Shown here: one piece after another, positions 23,305 to 30,819 of the stretch
Layout: each line of letters opens with the position of its first letter
Numbering within the stretch: the stretch's first letter is position 1
Assembly: GCA_016934635.1 (NCBI GenBank)
Contig: JAFGSK010000021.1
Coordinates: forward strand, 1-32,667
Source: Caldifarciminota bacterium
GTDB taxonomy: Bacteria; Hydrothermota; Tepidihabitantia; B3-TA06
Direction: 5' to 3'
DNA: 32,667 bases
The notes under the pieces: model-generated
Told to the model about the DNA's origin: nothing
Database searches by the model: none
The model's input: only the letters and a program-made list of their open reading frames with translations
Position numbers and translations under genes: made by a program

Positions 23305-24129
23305 TTACATCCTGCAGCTTTGGATGAATCCTTCCATATCCGTATCATCGCGGATCCCTAAACGGGTCAACACGAAATCGTAGCGCACAGGATCGTCCGG
23401 CACGATTTCCTTAAATGCAGCCGTTATCTCGACCGCAGTCTTAAGATTGGCCTGCTTCCTTTTTGTCAATCCCAGGGCAAGGCCGATGCGGTGCATGTGC
23501 AGATCAACCGGTATTAATAACTTGGCAGGGGAAACGCCGGTCCAGCCGTCCGGATCAACCGCATCTTTCCTCACCAACCAGCGCAGGAAAAGGTGAAGAC
23601 GTTTGGATGCACCTCCCTGCTCCGGCCTCGGGATAAGATGCTTATACCCTTGGGTTTCTGAGGTTTCTTCAAAATCAATTAAGCCCTTAAGCCTATCAAC
23701 AAACCCTGACAGGGCGGGAAGAACCGATTCGTCGGTTTCGCTGTACCCGGCAAGGAAGCCTGCCTCGAGCGAGCCGTATTCCTCTATCATCCTTTTTATA
23801 CTCCAAAGCATCATGGCAAAGTCCTGACCCTTGGCAAACCGGTGTTTGAAATCCCTGTAGATCTGTTGTAAGCCATATAGACCTTGACTCATCAGGAACT
23901 CGAGAGGAGAGGAGCCCATCGGCCCTAATGCCTTTTTTACGCTTCCCAGAATCTGTTTGACACCGCCGTAGGCAAGGGAAGAAGCTACCATGCCTATAAT
24001 CTCCCGATCCCGGATATCCGGATAATCGTACAAGAACTGCAGCGGGTCAGGCGAAACATACTCCCGTTTGTTATAGCAAGCGTACAGGCCTTCCAGTTGA
24101 GGGATAATATTTTTTAGCGATTGCGACAC
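23305..24129 (-). CDS. TIGR02757/DUF2400 family protein
   Basis: 274 residues, cytoplasmic. Family hallmarks include YNKREYVSPDPLQFLYDY near 19-36, the following DREIIGMVASSLAYG near 41-55, the central FLRWLVRKD, and VDLHMHRIGLALGLTKRK near 208-225. Function is unknown; the latter part resembles helix-hairpin-helix DNA-glycosylase-like proteins, but this is only suggestive. The GTG at 24129 has AAGGAG upstream and its own promoter. It precedes no other gene on its strand, so it is a single-gene unit. Confidence 0.88.
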   Translation of the reverse strand: MSQSLKNIIPQLEGLYACYNKREYVSPDPLQFLYDYPDIRDREIIGMVASSLAYGGVKQILGSVKKALGPMGSSPLEFLMSQGLYGLQQIYRDFKHRFAKGQDFAMMLWSIKRMIEEYGSLEAGFLAGYSETDESVLPALSGFVDRLKGLIDFEETSETQGYKHLIPRPEQGGASKRLHLFLRWLVRKDAVDPDGWTGVSPAKLLIPVDLHMHRIGLALGLTKRKQANLKTAVEITAAFKEIVPDDPVRYDFVLTRLGIRDDTDMEGFIQSCRM

Positions 24130-24147
24130 CTTACTCCTTTTATGTTG

Positions 24148-24175
24148 AATATAGGTACTTCAATTGAACTGTCAA
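24148..24175 (-). promoter_or_regulatory. Promoter of the TIGR02757 gene
   Basis: TTGACA (24175-24170), 16-bp spacer, TATATT (24153-24148) on the minus strand. The upstream gene's terminator ends only 5 bp away. Confidence 0.72.
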
Positions 24176-24179
24176 GTAT

Positions 24180-24205
24180 AAAAAAGGAGGACATCAGTCC
24201 TCCTT
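24180..24205 (-). terminator. Rho-independent terminator of the DNRLRE gene
   Basis: A 9-bp stem (AAGGAGGAC/GTCCTCCTT) with a 4-nt loop runs into T's on the minus strand, about 20 nt after the stop. Confidence 0.85.
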
Positions 24206-24225
24206 GCTGAAGTTAGTCTGAACGT

Positions 24226-25071
24226 CTATCTTGCTATAATGAACTTTTTTGTTACGACTACATCAGGGGTTGTTAGTAGCAGGAAGTATACGCCCGGAGA
24301 ACCTTGCCAGGTAATGTTGCTGTTTTCTCGAATTAACGAGTTCTGTATCAATGTTTCGACCACCGAGCCGCAGGCGTCGTAAATCCTTAATGAGGCCATT
24401 ACAGGTGAAGGCAAGTCGAGGTTTACATCTACGCTCTGACACGAGATTGAATGGATGCGGCACATTACCACTCGTTCGATTCGATCGTCCGTGACACCCG
24501 TTGCATGGTACTGGATATACAACCGCGGGCGCAATGCCGGGTCAGCATACTCTTTGCTTGCCATCGAAGCTACAACCAGCTTTCCTTGATCGGGCACGCT
24601 GAGATAGAAGCCGTGATTCGGGAAAGAACCTTCGAGCCAGGTTTGAACGATTTCACCGACCGATGATTCGAACCATGAACCGGAACTGGGAGGCAAACTC
24701 CTCAAAAGATTTATGTCCCGGTTTTCCGGGGGCTGATTATTCCAAGTAACCATATTCTCATCCCAGGGTGCGGCGATCCGATAGATGTCCACTCCGCCAG
24801 GGGAGTATTCCGAACCGCTGAGGGTGTATAATCGGAGTACAGCTTGATCCACGATGTTGCCAGTCAGAGATGTGAGGTCGAATTGAATAAGCGAGATAGT
24901 ACCCTGGCTAACCTTGGTGCCGATCACTAAAGACTGGTTGCTTCCGTACGTATCATCCGGGTAAGTCTTATTGATGTGTGAATCAATGTTAGGTTCTAGC
25001 TCCACCTCGGCACCGATCAAGGGAAATGTCAGGCAGAAAACAAAGCCTAACACGAGAACCCATTTCTTCAT
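24226..25071 (-). CDS. Secreted DNRLRE-domain protein with T9SS-type sorting domain
   Basis: 281 residues. Signal peptide at about 1-20. A DNRLRE-type beta-sandwich (about 22-190) shows the family marks: DSHINKTYPDDTYGSNQSL, then LIQFDL, VLRLYTLSG, IYRIAAPWDENMVTWNNQPP, and a late W..G..PNHGFYL block. Such domains occur in surface and carbohydrate-associated proteins. The last ~75 residues form the type IX sorting domain (LRIYDACGSVVETL, then GVYFLLL and a basic end). The ATG at 25071 has AAAGGAGG upstream; a longer start (25125) lies in the promoter and is rejected. Confidence 0.83.
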   Translation of the reverse strand: MKKWVLVLGFVFCLTFPLIGAEVELEPNIDSHINKTYPDDTYGSNQSLVIGTKVSQGTISLIQFDLTSLTGNIVDQAVLRLYTLSGSEYSPGGVDIYRIAAPWDENMVTWNNQPPENRDINLLRSLPPSSGSWFESSVGEIVQTWLEGSFPNHGFYLSVPDQGKLVVASMASKEYADPALRPRLYIQYHATGVTDDRIERVVMCRIHSISCQSVDVNLDLPSPVMASLRIYDACGSVVETLIQNSLIRENSNITWQGSPGVYFLLLTTPDVVVTKKFIIAR

Positions 25072-25097
25072 CGCTCCTCCTTTGTGGGTTATGCAAT

Positions 25098-25125
25098 AGT
25101 GTATGACTGTTTCGTGGGGTGTCAA
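25098..25125 (-). promoter_or_regulatory. Promoter of the DNRLRE gene
   Basis: TTGACA (25125-25120), 16-bp spacer, TACACT (25103-25098) on the minus strand. Confidence 0.68.
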
Positions 25126-25304
25126 TAGCGCTTTATACTCACGTGCAATTATTTGGGATCTTAAGGAAAATTGCCACCGTTGTTATACATTGCGAGATGA
25201 TTAATTTTCGAACTCTAATGGGGGCAGGGGAGACGTAAATCCTTTTATTACAAGAAGTGCAAAGGTCTCGAGTTGGGACCGGACGGATTTGACGGATTTC
25301 TGCG

Positions 25305-25661
25305 TCAGTTTCGTTCGTTTCTTATATGGTTATGAAAGCGAGTTAAGTACGACCTCAAGCTGTTTTTTAATATCGGGATGTTCTTATCCCACACAGCATC
25401 GAGGTCAACACCTAGACAGTCGTGAATAAGTTTATCCCTCATGCCGGCAATATCCTTCCAGGGTACCTCAGGATTCTTTGATTTGAATCCATCGGTTAAT
25501 TTCTTAGTGACCTCTCCTATTATTTCCAGTTGTCTTATACAACCGTCCTGAATCAGATGGTTTTCAGGGAATTTCTAGTAATCTACTTCTTGTAGATATT
25601 CTTCTATCCTCAAGATGGCGTCATGAATGTGTTTTAGATAAGCGGTGTCATCCTTGCTCAT
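25305..25661 (-). pseudogene. Decayed HepT-like (DUF86) ribonuclease toxin
   Basis: A 119-codon frame from the ATG at 25661 reads as a HepT-family protein: QDGCIRQLEIIGEVTKKL, VPWKDIAGMRDKLIHD, GVDLDAVW. It is interrupted by an in-frame TAG at 25577-25575 (codon 29). The active-site motif RX4HXY reads R75...H80-D-C82, so the Tyr needed by this family is Cys. Both lesions point to loss of toxin function. Its start overlaps the end of the antitoxin remnant by 4 nt (ATGA), the usual HepT/MntA operon layout. Confidence 0.85.
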
Positions 25662-25932
25662 CCGTAGATTACCTTTATCTGTGTTTTGATACCTTCGATA
25701 AGAAAAGGGCTTATAAACTTTTCCGTAACCAGGTCAACCTTTATCCCTGGCCTATCTGAAAGCATTCACTCAATCCGTACAAGTTCGAGAAGGGTTTAAA
25801 CTTAACCATCACATCTATATCGCTTTGCGGTGATTCTTCTTCTCTTGCATAGGAGCCGAAGATCGCTATCCTCTTGACTCCTTCTTTCTTGAGCATCCGG
25901 ACAATATCTTTGAAGCGTTATTCTTTTGTCAT
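25658..25932 (-). pseudogene. Decayed MntA-like nucleotidyltransferase antitoxin
   Basis: The frame from the ATG at 25932 has a TAA at codon 5, then reads RFKDIVRMLKKEGVKRIAIFG and the polymerase-beta motif GSYAR...SDIDV typical of minimal nucleotidyltransferases. It then loses frame around 25770: the matching C-terminal part (MLSDRPGIKVDLVTEKF ... IKVIYG) is in another frame and ends at the TGA overlapping the HepT start. Known: MntA AMPylates HepT at the RX4HXY Tyr, the residue missing in the neighbouring remnant. Confidence 0.82.
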
Positions 25933-25978
25933 TTCGGTTTCAGTATACTTTGGGTTTGAGTAAGGTCAACAAGGTTCG

Positions 25979-25998
25979 AAGAGCAAGGCATGCCTTGC
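25979..25998. repeat. Perfect 20-bp palindrome at the lipA 3' end
   Basis: GAGCAAGGCA/TGCCTTGCTC directly follows the lipA stop and overlaps its last base. On the minus strand it has no U tract, so it is not a standard terminator. On the plus strand a T7 run follows after six bases. Confidence 0.65.
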
Positions 25999-26000
25999 TC

Positions 26001-26903
26001 CTACGATTTTTTTAATAATGAGACGACATCCGCCGCGTGGTACGACGACCGCACAAGCGGGGCGCAGGAAGCGGCAAGAAAACCCAAATCTCTAGCTCTT
26101 CCCTCGTACTTCGTGAACTGATCCGGACTAACGAATCTCGAAACCTCGAGATGTTTGCGAGTGGGCTGAAGGTACTGGCCGATGGTAAGGATATCCACCC
26201 CGACCTTGCGTATAGCTTCCATCGATTGATAAACCTCCTCATCGGTTTCACCCAGACCAACCATGATGCCTGATTTGGTAAAACCTTCCGGGTCAAGTTC
26301 TTTGAGAATCCGCAGCACCTCAAGGGACAACTCGTAACTCATCCTTCTATCTCTGATGTGAGGCGTCAACCTCTCTACCGTTTCCAAGTTATGGGCGATG
26401 ACGTCCGGTCCGGCATTGATAATTTCCTTCAGGTTTTCTGATACGGCATACCGTTCCCCTATAGGACCATCTGCAAAATCAGGGATCAGGGATTCTACAA
26501 GAATTTTCGCGTTCTGTTCCTTAATCATCCGGATGGTCCTGGCAAAGTGTGCAGCACCTCCGTCATCGAGATCGTCTCTGTCTACCGAGGTCAGTACCAC
26601 GTACCTTAACTTCATCCTCTTAACTGCCTCGGCTACGCGTTCCGGCTCCGTCTCATCCACGTAACCTTTTGGGTTCCCGGTGGTAACAGCGCAGAAACGG
26701 CATCCTCTCGTACACACATCTCCCAAAATCATGATAGTCGCGGTCCTGCGTCCCCAGCAGTCGGCTATGTTCGGACACCTGGCTGAACGGCATACTGTGT
26801 GTAAGTTAAGGTCTTTCAATATCCTGTCTACATCTCTGTACTCACCCTGGCCCGGCAGTTTTACTTTCAGCCACTCAGGTTTACGCTCGAAACCTTGACT
26901 CAC
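26001..26903 (-). CDS. lipA: Lipoyl synthase
   Basis: 300 residues, full length. The auxiliary [4Fe-4S] cluster cysteines are C38, C43 and C49 (CRSARCPNIADCW). The radical-SAM CxxxCxxC is C64, C68 and C71 (CTRGCRFC). Downstream SAM-binding and lipoate-family blocks are intact (VLTSVDRDDLDDGGA; FTKSGIMVGLGETDEEV), and the C-terminal Arg-Ser-Ser-Tyr-H motif is present. It inserts two sulphurs into octanoyl groups on E2/H proteins. The GTG start at 26903 overlaps the lipB stop by 4 nt (GTGA). Confidence 0.97.
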   Translation of the reverse strand: MSQGFERKPEWLKVKLPGQGEYRDVDRILKDLNLHTVCRSARCPNIADCWGRRTATIMILGDVCTRGCRFCAVTTGNPKGYVDETEPERVAEAVKRMKLRYVVLTSVDRDDLDDGGAAHFARTIRMIKEQNAKILVESLIPDFADGPIGERYAVSENLKEIINAGPDVIAHNLETVERLTPHIRDRRMSYELSLEVLRILKELDPEGFTKSGIMVGLGETDEEVYQSMEAIRKVGVDILTIGQYLQPTRKHLEVSRFVSPDQFTKYEGRARDLGFLAASCAPLVRSSYHAADVVSLLKKS

Positions 26904-27583
26904 TGGAAATCCTCCATTTGTTCTGTCTCGAATTCAATCTCAAAGATCTTTTCAAAGGCTTCGAGTATACCGGTTTTGACCTCCTCAAATGAAGGTTTCT
27001 TGCCGAGGAGTTTTTCCATGGAGGTTACACTTTTGTCTTCCAACCCGCAGGGGACAATCAAATGGAACATATCAAGATCCGTCGAAACGTTCAAAGCGAA
27101 TCCGTGAAAGCTTACCCATTTCTTTACCGCGATCCCGATTGCTGCCAGTTTCTTGTCTCCTAACCACACGCCTACAGGATGCTTATCCTCAAACTGCATC
27201 GATCCTTTCGATGCGATGCCGAAACGACCCATCGTTTGAGTGATTGATTCTTCAACCTTTCTGACAAAAGGTCTGATGCCTGCCAGGCCTTTCTTGACGT
27301 GAAAGATCGGGTATCCCACAAGCTGACCAGGGCCGTGATAGGTGAAGTCGCCTCCCCGTTCCACTACATGTAAATCCACACCCTTTTTCTTCAACTCCTC
27401 TTCAGAATACAAGAGATTCTTGTCGTCAGCTGATTTTCCTTTGGTAATCACGTGTTCGTGTTCAACAAGGATCAGTGTGTTGGGAATCTTTTCCTCCACC
27501 CGCATCTGCCAGAGCAGACGCTGGAAATCCCACGCTTGTTTGTACCGCATCCTGCCGAGATCAACAAAGAATCCTTTCTCCAT
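26900..27583 (-). CDS. lipB: Octanoyl-[ACP]:protein N-octanoyltransferase
   Basis: 227 residues. The family motif RGGDFTYHGPGQLVGYP lies at about 76-92, with the catalytic Lys in VWLGDKKLAAIGI (about 145) and the catalytic Cys in IVPCGL (179). It transfers octanoyl from acyl carrier protein to lipoyl domains, the step before LipA. The start is the ATG at 27583: a longer frame back to 27649 begins upstream of the promoter and its extra 22 residues do not match the family. The ATG is 8 nt after the -10 with no Shine-Dalgarno, so the mRNA should be leaderless or nearly so. Confidence 0.95.
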   Translation of the reverse strand: MEKGFFVDLGRMRYKQAWDFQRLLWQMRVEEKIPNTLILVEHEHVITKGKSADDKNLLYSEEELKKKGVDLHVVERGGDFTYHGPGQLVGYPIFHVKKGLAGIRPFVRKVEESITQTMGRFGIASKGSMQFEDKHPVGVWLGDKKLAAIGIAVKKWVSFHGFALNVSTDLDMFHLIVPCGLEDKSVTSMEKLLGKKPSFEEVKTGILEAFEKIFEIEFETEQMEDFQ

Positions 27584-27591
27584 TAACCCAC

Positions 27592-27619
27592 ATTCTAGTT
27601 TAAGAAAAAGGTATGTCAA
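27592..27619 (-). promoter_or_regulatory. Promoter of lipB-lipA (leaderless type)
   Basis: TTGACA (27619-27614), 16-bp spacer, TAGAAT (27597-27592) on the minus strand. Confidence 0.7.
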
Positions 27620-27702
27620 CAGAATTTTGATTATACATTTGTGTAACATATAAACCGGCTGGACTTTTGCAAGTCGCGTAATTCTTGAATATACGGATTA
27701 TG

Positions 27703-27730
27703 TTGTAGATGGCATAAATATTGCTATAAT
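27703..27730 (+). promoter_or_regulatory. Promoter of the sorting-domain mini-protein gene
   Basis: TTGTAG (27703-27708), 16-bp spacer, perfect TATAAT (27725-27730). The -35 is weak. GGGGGAAG precedes the ATG. Confidence 0.55.
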
Positions 27731-27751
27731 CAATATAGAAAGGGGGAAGTT

Positions 27752-28111
27752 ATGTTTTGCTTTCTACTTGCGGTCATCGGATTTAGCGGACAAGCGGGGG
27801 AGACGCTCGTGAGTTTCGGGACGCGGTTAGTGGATACGTCGGAGAAGACGGATTCCTCCGACATTATGGAAGATTACATCGTAATATGGCCGGCACAGGT
27901 GCACAATACCTTGAACGTATCTCTGACCTATTCGTTCGGCGAGAGTATTTCGGTGGAATTGTACAACGTAATAGGGATACGGGTATTGAAGGCTGCATTG
28001 GAAGGCCCGCGTACTTCAATCGACGTTTCACGCCTGGACAGGGGTGTATACTTCGTTACGGTGATTATGGGAGACATAAGGCGCACGACGCGCAGAGTAA
28101 TAGTCTATTAA
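27752..28111 (+). CDS. Mini-protein: signal peptide plus T9SS-type sorting domain only
   Basis: 119 residues. A hydrophobic leader (about 1-16) is followed by a ~25-residue polar linker and then, from about 44 to the end, a complete type IX sorting domain (NTLNVSLTYSFGESISVELY, then VSRLDRGVYFVTVIMG and a basic end). No cargo domain lies between. It could be a remnant whose cargo was lost, or a real small surface subunit. The leader, linker and domain are all in frame with a good ribosome-binding site. It ends 27 bases before the ATG of the beta-helix gene, so the two may be one operon. Confidence 0.7.
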   Translation: MFCFLLAVIGFSGQAGETLVSFGTRLVDTSEKTDSSDIMEDYIVIWPAQVHNTLNVSLTYSFGESISVELYNVIGIRVLKAALEGPRTSIDVSRLDRGVYFVTVIMGDIRRTTRRVIVY

Positions 28112-28138
28112 AGAGGGCTTAGCGCCCGAGGAGGAGAG

Positions 28139-28300
28139 ATGGGGTTTTTAGTAGTAGCATTGTTCGGTTTTCACGGGGTTATATCCCAGGACACAGTATG
28201 GACGGATACCGCCTATCTGACGGGTGACGTATTAGTTGAAGAAGGTGTAACGCTCAGGATCGATCCGGGAACGGTCGTACTTTTATGCGGATTCGTGTGA
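28139..28300 (+). pseudogene. 5' part of the frameshifted beta-helix gene
   Basis: ATG at 28139 with AGGAGGAG upstream. It encodes a signal peptide (MGFLVVALFGFHGVISQ) and the opening strands of a parallel beta-helix (GDVLVEEGVTLRIDPGTVV), then stops at TGA 28298-28300. Removing one T from the TTTT run at 28281-28284 joins it to the downstream frame (YADSCEWDTVNV) without a gap. The lesion could be real decay, phase variation, or a base-calling error. Confidence 0.75.
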
Positions 28301-28310
28301 ATGGGATACG

Positions 28311-29729
28311 GTGAATGTACATCTAAATGACATAGATATCTGTATTGAGGGAACCTTACGTGCAATTGGCGCAGTGAATGATTCGATTCTCTTTCGTCAT
28401 TATGAAGATAACCCATGGCATATCGGGGGTCTTTTTATACATAATAACCTGGATTCACTCTGCTACTGTTCTTTGTTAGGAGGATGGGGAAATAGATTAA
28501 GTATTATCGCTTATAATTCAGAATTGTGGGCTTCAAACTCTCGATTCGAAGAGACTGGGGGAATTAGTGGTAATAAAGCGAATTTTCACCTTACTCAGTG
28601 CGAGTTTCTTAATATGATTCCTCAAGGTGTAAAGCTTGATACCGGTAAACTATATGTAGATGATTGTTCTTTTATACGGATTTTCATTGAGTTTTCCGGA
28701 TATTACGAATTCGGTGGTATTATTCACTGTGAGAACCTTGATACATGTTCTGTTACGAATAGCGAAATCACAGAGGCAGGTGGTGGATGGACAACTTGGG
28801 AAGGTTTTTGTGCCGCAGGTTTAAATTGCGTTAACTGTTTTTACGTTGAGTTCACTAATTCAATAATCAATGATTTGAGAGGAGGTGACGGTGACAGTGG
28901 ACCAGGCGTTGGTGGGAGCGGAGGAGATGGATGTGGTGTATATCTTGAACATTGCGATAAAATACTTGTCAGAAATAATGAGCTTGACGGTATTGGAGGC
29001 GGAGATGGAGAATGGGCTTCTATGTATGGTGGAAATGGAGGTTGGGGGTTTGGGGTATACCTTAGAGACTGTGATAATGCACTAGTTGAAATGAATCAAA
29101 TTTCTAGAATATGGGGTGGTTCACCCGGATGTGGCCCTGAAGGTGACGGATATCCTGGCAAACCTTTACCATTGGTTTGTACCAACTCAAGTCCTCAGAT
29201 TACAAACAACGAATTCAACAGCCCCGGCCGATACATCTCTATAGATGGAACCTCTCAACCCGTTATCGGCGGATCAGAGGGTAACGGCAACCGATTCCTC
29301 AACGCTTCAGATCGAGATTACGTTATCTACAACAACTCCTATTACGACATTGACGCGACCTGGAACTTTTGGGAATGCGGCACTGATATGATCGATTCCT
29401 TAATCTTCGACTACTACGACGATCCCACAAAAGGCATTGTTTACTATGACAACGCAACCGACGTGGAGGAAGAAGCCGAACCTGCAAAGGAAGCTGTGAC
29501 CCTTTCCTCGAACATCGTAGATGACGTGCTGCACGTGCAGTTTTCCCTTCCCCAGGGGCAAACGGCTAAGTTGGACATCATCGACGTTGCAGGGCGAAAG
29601 GCGCACTCTGAGATAGTCACGGGTATGACGGCTGAAGTTGACCTTTCTTCACTTTCAGCCGGGGTGTACTTCGTGAAGACAGGGATAGGGGAAAGAGAGG
29701 TTGTGAAAAAGAAGATCGTGTTGAGATAA
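28311..29729 (+). CDS. Right-handed beta-helix secreted protein with T9SS-type sorting domain (main part)
   Basis: 472 residues from a GTG that has no convincing Shine-Dalgarno; the true N-terminus is probably in the frameshifted part at 28139-28300. The body consists of short strand repeats typical of right-handed parallel beta-helix (pectate-lyase-like) proteins: LTQCEFLNM, LYVDDCSFIRIF, VYLEHCDKILVRNNELDGI, VYLRDCDNALVEMNQISRI, SPQITNNEF. It includes Gly-rich turn inserts (about 195-215 and 230-245). The final ~75 residues are the sorting domain (LDIIDVAGRKAHSE, LSSLSAGVYFVK, KKKIVLR). It likely binds or trims surface polysaccharide; no catalytic residues can be pinned down. Confidence 0.78.
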   Translation: MNVHLNDIDICIEGTLRAIGAVNDSILFRHYEDNPWHIGGLFIHNNLDSLCYCSLLGGWGNRLSIIAYNSELWASNSRFEETGGISGNKANFHLTQCEFLNMIPQGVKLDTGKLYVDDCSFIRIFIEFSGYYEFGGIIHCENLDTCSVTNSEITEAGGGWTTWEGFCAAGLNCVNCFYVEFTNSIINDLRGGDGDSGPGVGGSGGDGCGVYLEHCDKILVRNNELDGIGGGDGEWASMYGGNGGWGFGVYLRDCDNALVEMNQISRIWGGSPGCGPEGDGYPGKPLPLVCTNSSPQITNNEFNSPGRYISIDGTSQPVIGGSEGNGNRFLNASDRDYVIYNNSYYDIDATWNFWECGTDMIDSLIFDYYDDPTKGIVYYDNATDVEEEAEPAKEAVTLSSNIVDDVLHVQFSLPQGQTAKLDIIDVAGRKAHSEIVTGMTAEVDLSSLSAGVYFVKTGIGEREVVKKKIVLR

Positions 29730-29825
29730 ACTATCGATCTTTTATTTGGCTGGATCGGCATTTGACGGGATTAACAGGGTGGGGATAATTTAATACGAGG
29801 AGGGTAAGGATTATCCTTGAAGTAA

Positions 29826-30074
29826 GCTCTTTATCCTGGAAGCAAGATTTACGAATGGGCTCGAAGGGGAGAGAATGGCTACCATCTGTTCTCAGATGAC
29901 TGGGCTGATTTCGATAAATACATCGGTGCGAGAACTGTCAAACTGGATGGGATACACTACACCAGGATGAGGTATCTTCAAATCCGGATGTATCTTGAGA
30001 CTTATCTGAGAAATTTCCGGATAAAAGAGCTTTTTCGCTTAATCTGGGAATCGAGAAGACTTGCTTTCGGTTAG
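29826..30074 (+). pseudogene. 3' remnant of a B12-binding radical-SAM gene
   Basis: After a stop at 29823-29825, the frame reads LYPGSKIYEWARRGENGYHLFSDDW (positions 29829-29903), then YIGARTVKLDGIHYTRMRYLQ, and ends at TAG 30072-30074. PGSxxYExA followed by a D-W-D-F stretch is characteristic of the C-terminal part of B12-binding radical-SAM proteins. The catalytic CxxxCxxC part is absent and there is no start codon upstream. The remnant overlaps the end of the convergent CofE-like gene. Confidence 0.6.
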
Positions 30075-30769
30075 CCCTTTACAAGTTCCGTTCCCTGGGC
30101 TTTAACGATAGTTATCGGAGTCAATTGCGAGCCCTGTCCCATGGGGTTGTCGCGCATTAACTCTTCCAGCGCCTTTGCGTTAATCCTGGATGTCCCTGCT
30201 ACCATCCACGAGCCGCCGATATCGTTTATGTCCATTATAGCGAACTCAACACCAAACCGACGCTTCAGGTTTTTTACAACCCCATCAGGATCACGAGGTC
30301 CTTTTAGCACACACTCATCATAAGGTTTAACCGGTGATGTCCCAACCGCGTCGATCATCCGGGCTTGCTTACCGGCAATCCTGTAGAAGTCACCGCGCCG
30401 CCCGAGCAGTCTCAGGAATCCTCCTAATATCGAAGCAAACCATATCCTGAGTTCGCCGCATTCCTGGATAGCCGCCTCCATTGAATAAGGGTTGCGAAGA
30501 CCTATACCGTAGGAGACCTTTCGAACGAACCTCCACAGGATACGGGCTGAAAGCCTCGGCTTCATCGTTCTTACGGGGATTGCCCTTCCCTGGGTGATTG
30601 CAACCGGGGTCTCTGCCAGGACGACGATGTCTTCAAACTCTAGGTATTTAGCCGCGTAAAGTGCTACAACTTCGCCGATTTCGTCTTGAGGACCTAATGT
30701 ATGTGTTCCTAATAGTATCCGTTTAATTCCGTTACGATACCTGTGTTCTATACGATGCACTACATGCAT
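30071..30769 (-). CDS. Coenzyme F420-0:L-glutamate ligase-like (CofE fold) protein
   Basis: 232 residues. It matches the F420 ligase family: N-terminal EIGEVVALYAAKYLEFEDIVVLAETPVAITQGRAIPV (the family GDVVVISEK..AITQGR pattern, about 29-65), a central GDFYRIAGKQARMIDAV, and the C-terminal MDINDIGGSWMVAGTSRINAKA block. CofE adds glutamates to F420-0, but this branch also occurs in bacteria without known F420, so the substrate is uncertain. The start is the ATG at 30769: it is 5 nt after the -10. An in-frame TTG at 30802 is in fact the -35 hexamer. No Shine-Dalgarno; leaderless. Confidence 0.78.
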   Translation of the reverse strand: MHVVHRIEHRYRNGIKRILLGTHTLGPQDEIGEVVALYAAKYLEFEDIVVLAETPVAITQGRAIPVRTMKPRLSARILWRFVRKVSYGIGLRNPYSMEAAIQECGELRIWFASILGGFLRLLGRRGDFYRIAGKQARMIDAVGTSPVKPYDECVLKGPRDPDGVVKNLKRRFGVEFAIMDINDIGGSWMVAGTSRINAKALEELMRDNPMGQGSQLTPITIVKAQGTELVKG

Positions 30770-30774
30770 CCCTA

Positions 30775-30802
30775 ACTCTATTCGAGATGTGAGTTCTGTC
30801 AA
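30775..30802 (-). promoter_or_regulatory. Promoter of the CofE-like gene (leaderless type)
   Basis: TTGACA (30802-30797), 16-bp spacer, TAGAGT (30780-30775) on the minus strand. Confidence 0.68.
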
Positions 30803-30819
30803 GAATGAGTTATAAGGTA

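Noticed and set aside
25133..25300. Possible gene between the DNRLRE promoter and the HepT remnant
   Set aside because: No frame of useful length or recognisable motif was found in either strand.
25575..25577. Recoded TAG (pyrrolysine or readthrough) in the HepT frame
   Set aside because: The partner gene has independent lesions and the catalytic Tyr is lost, so simple decay is more likely. Other genes here use TAG as a normal stop.
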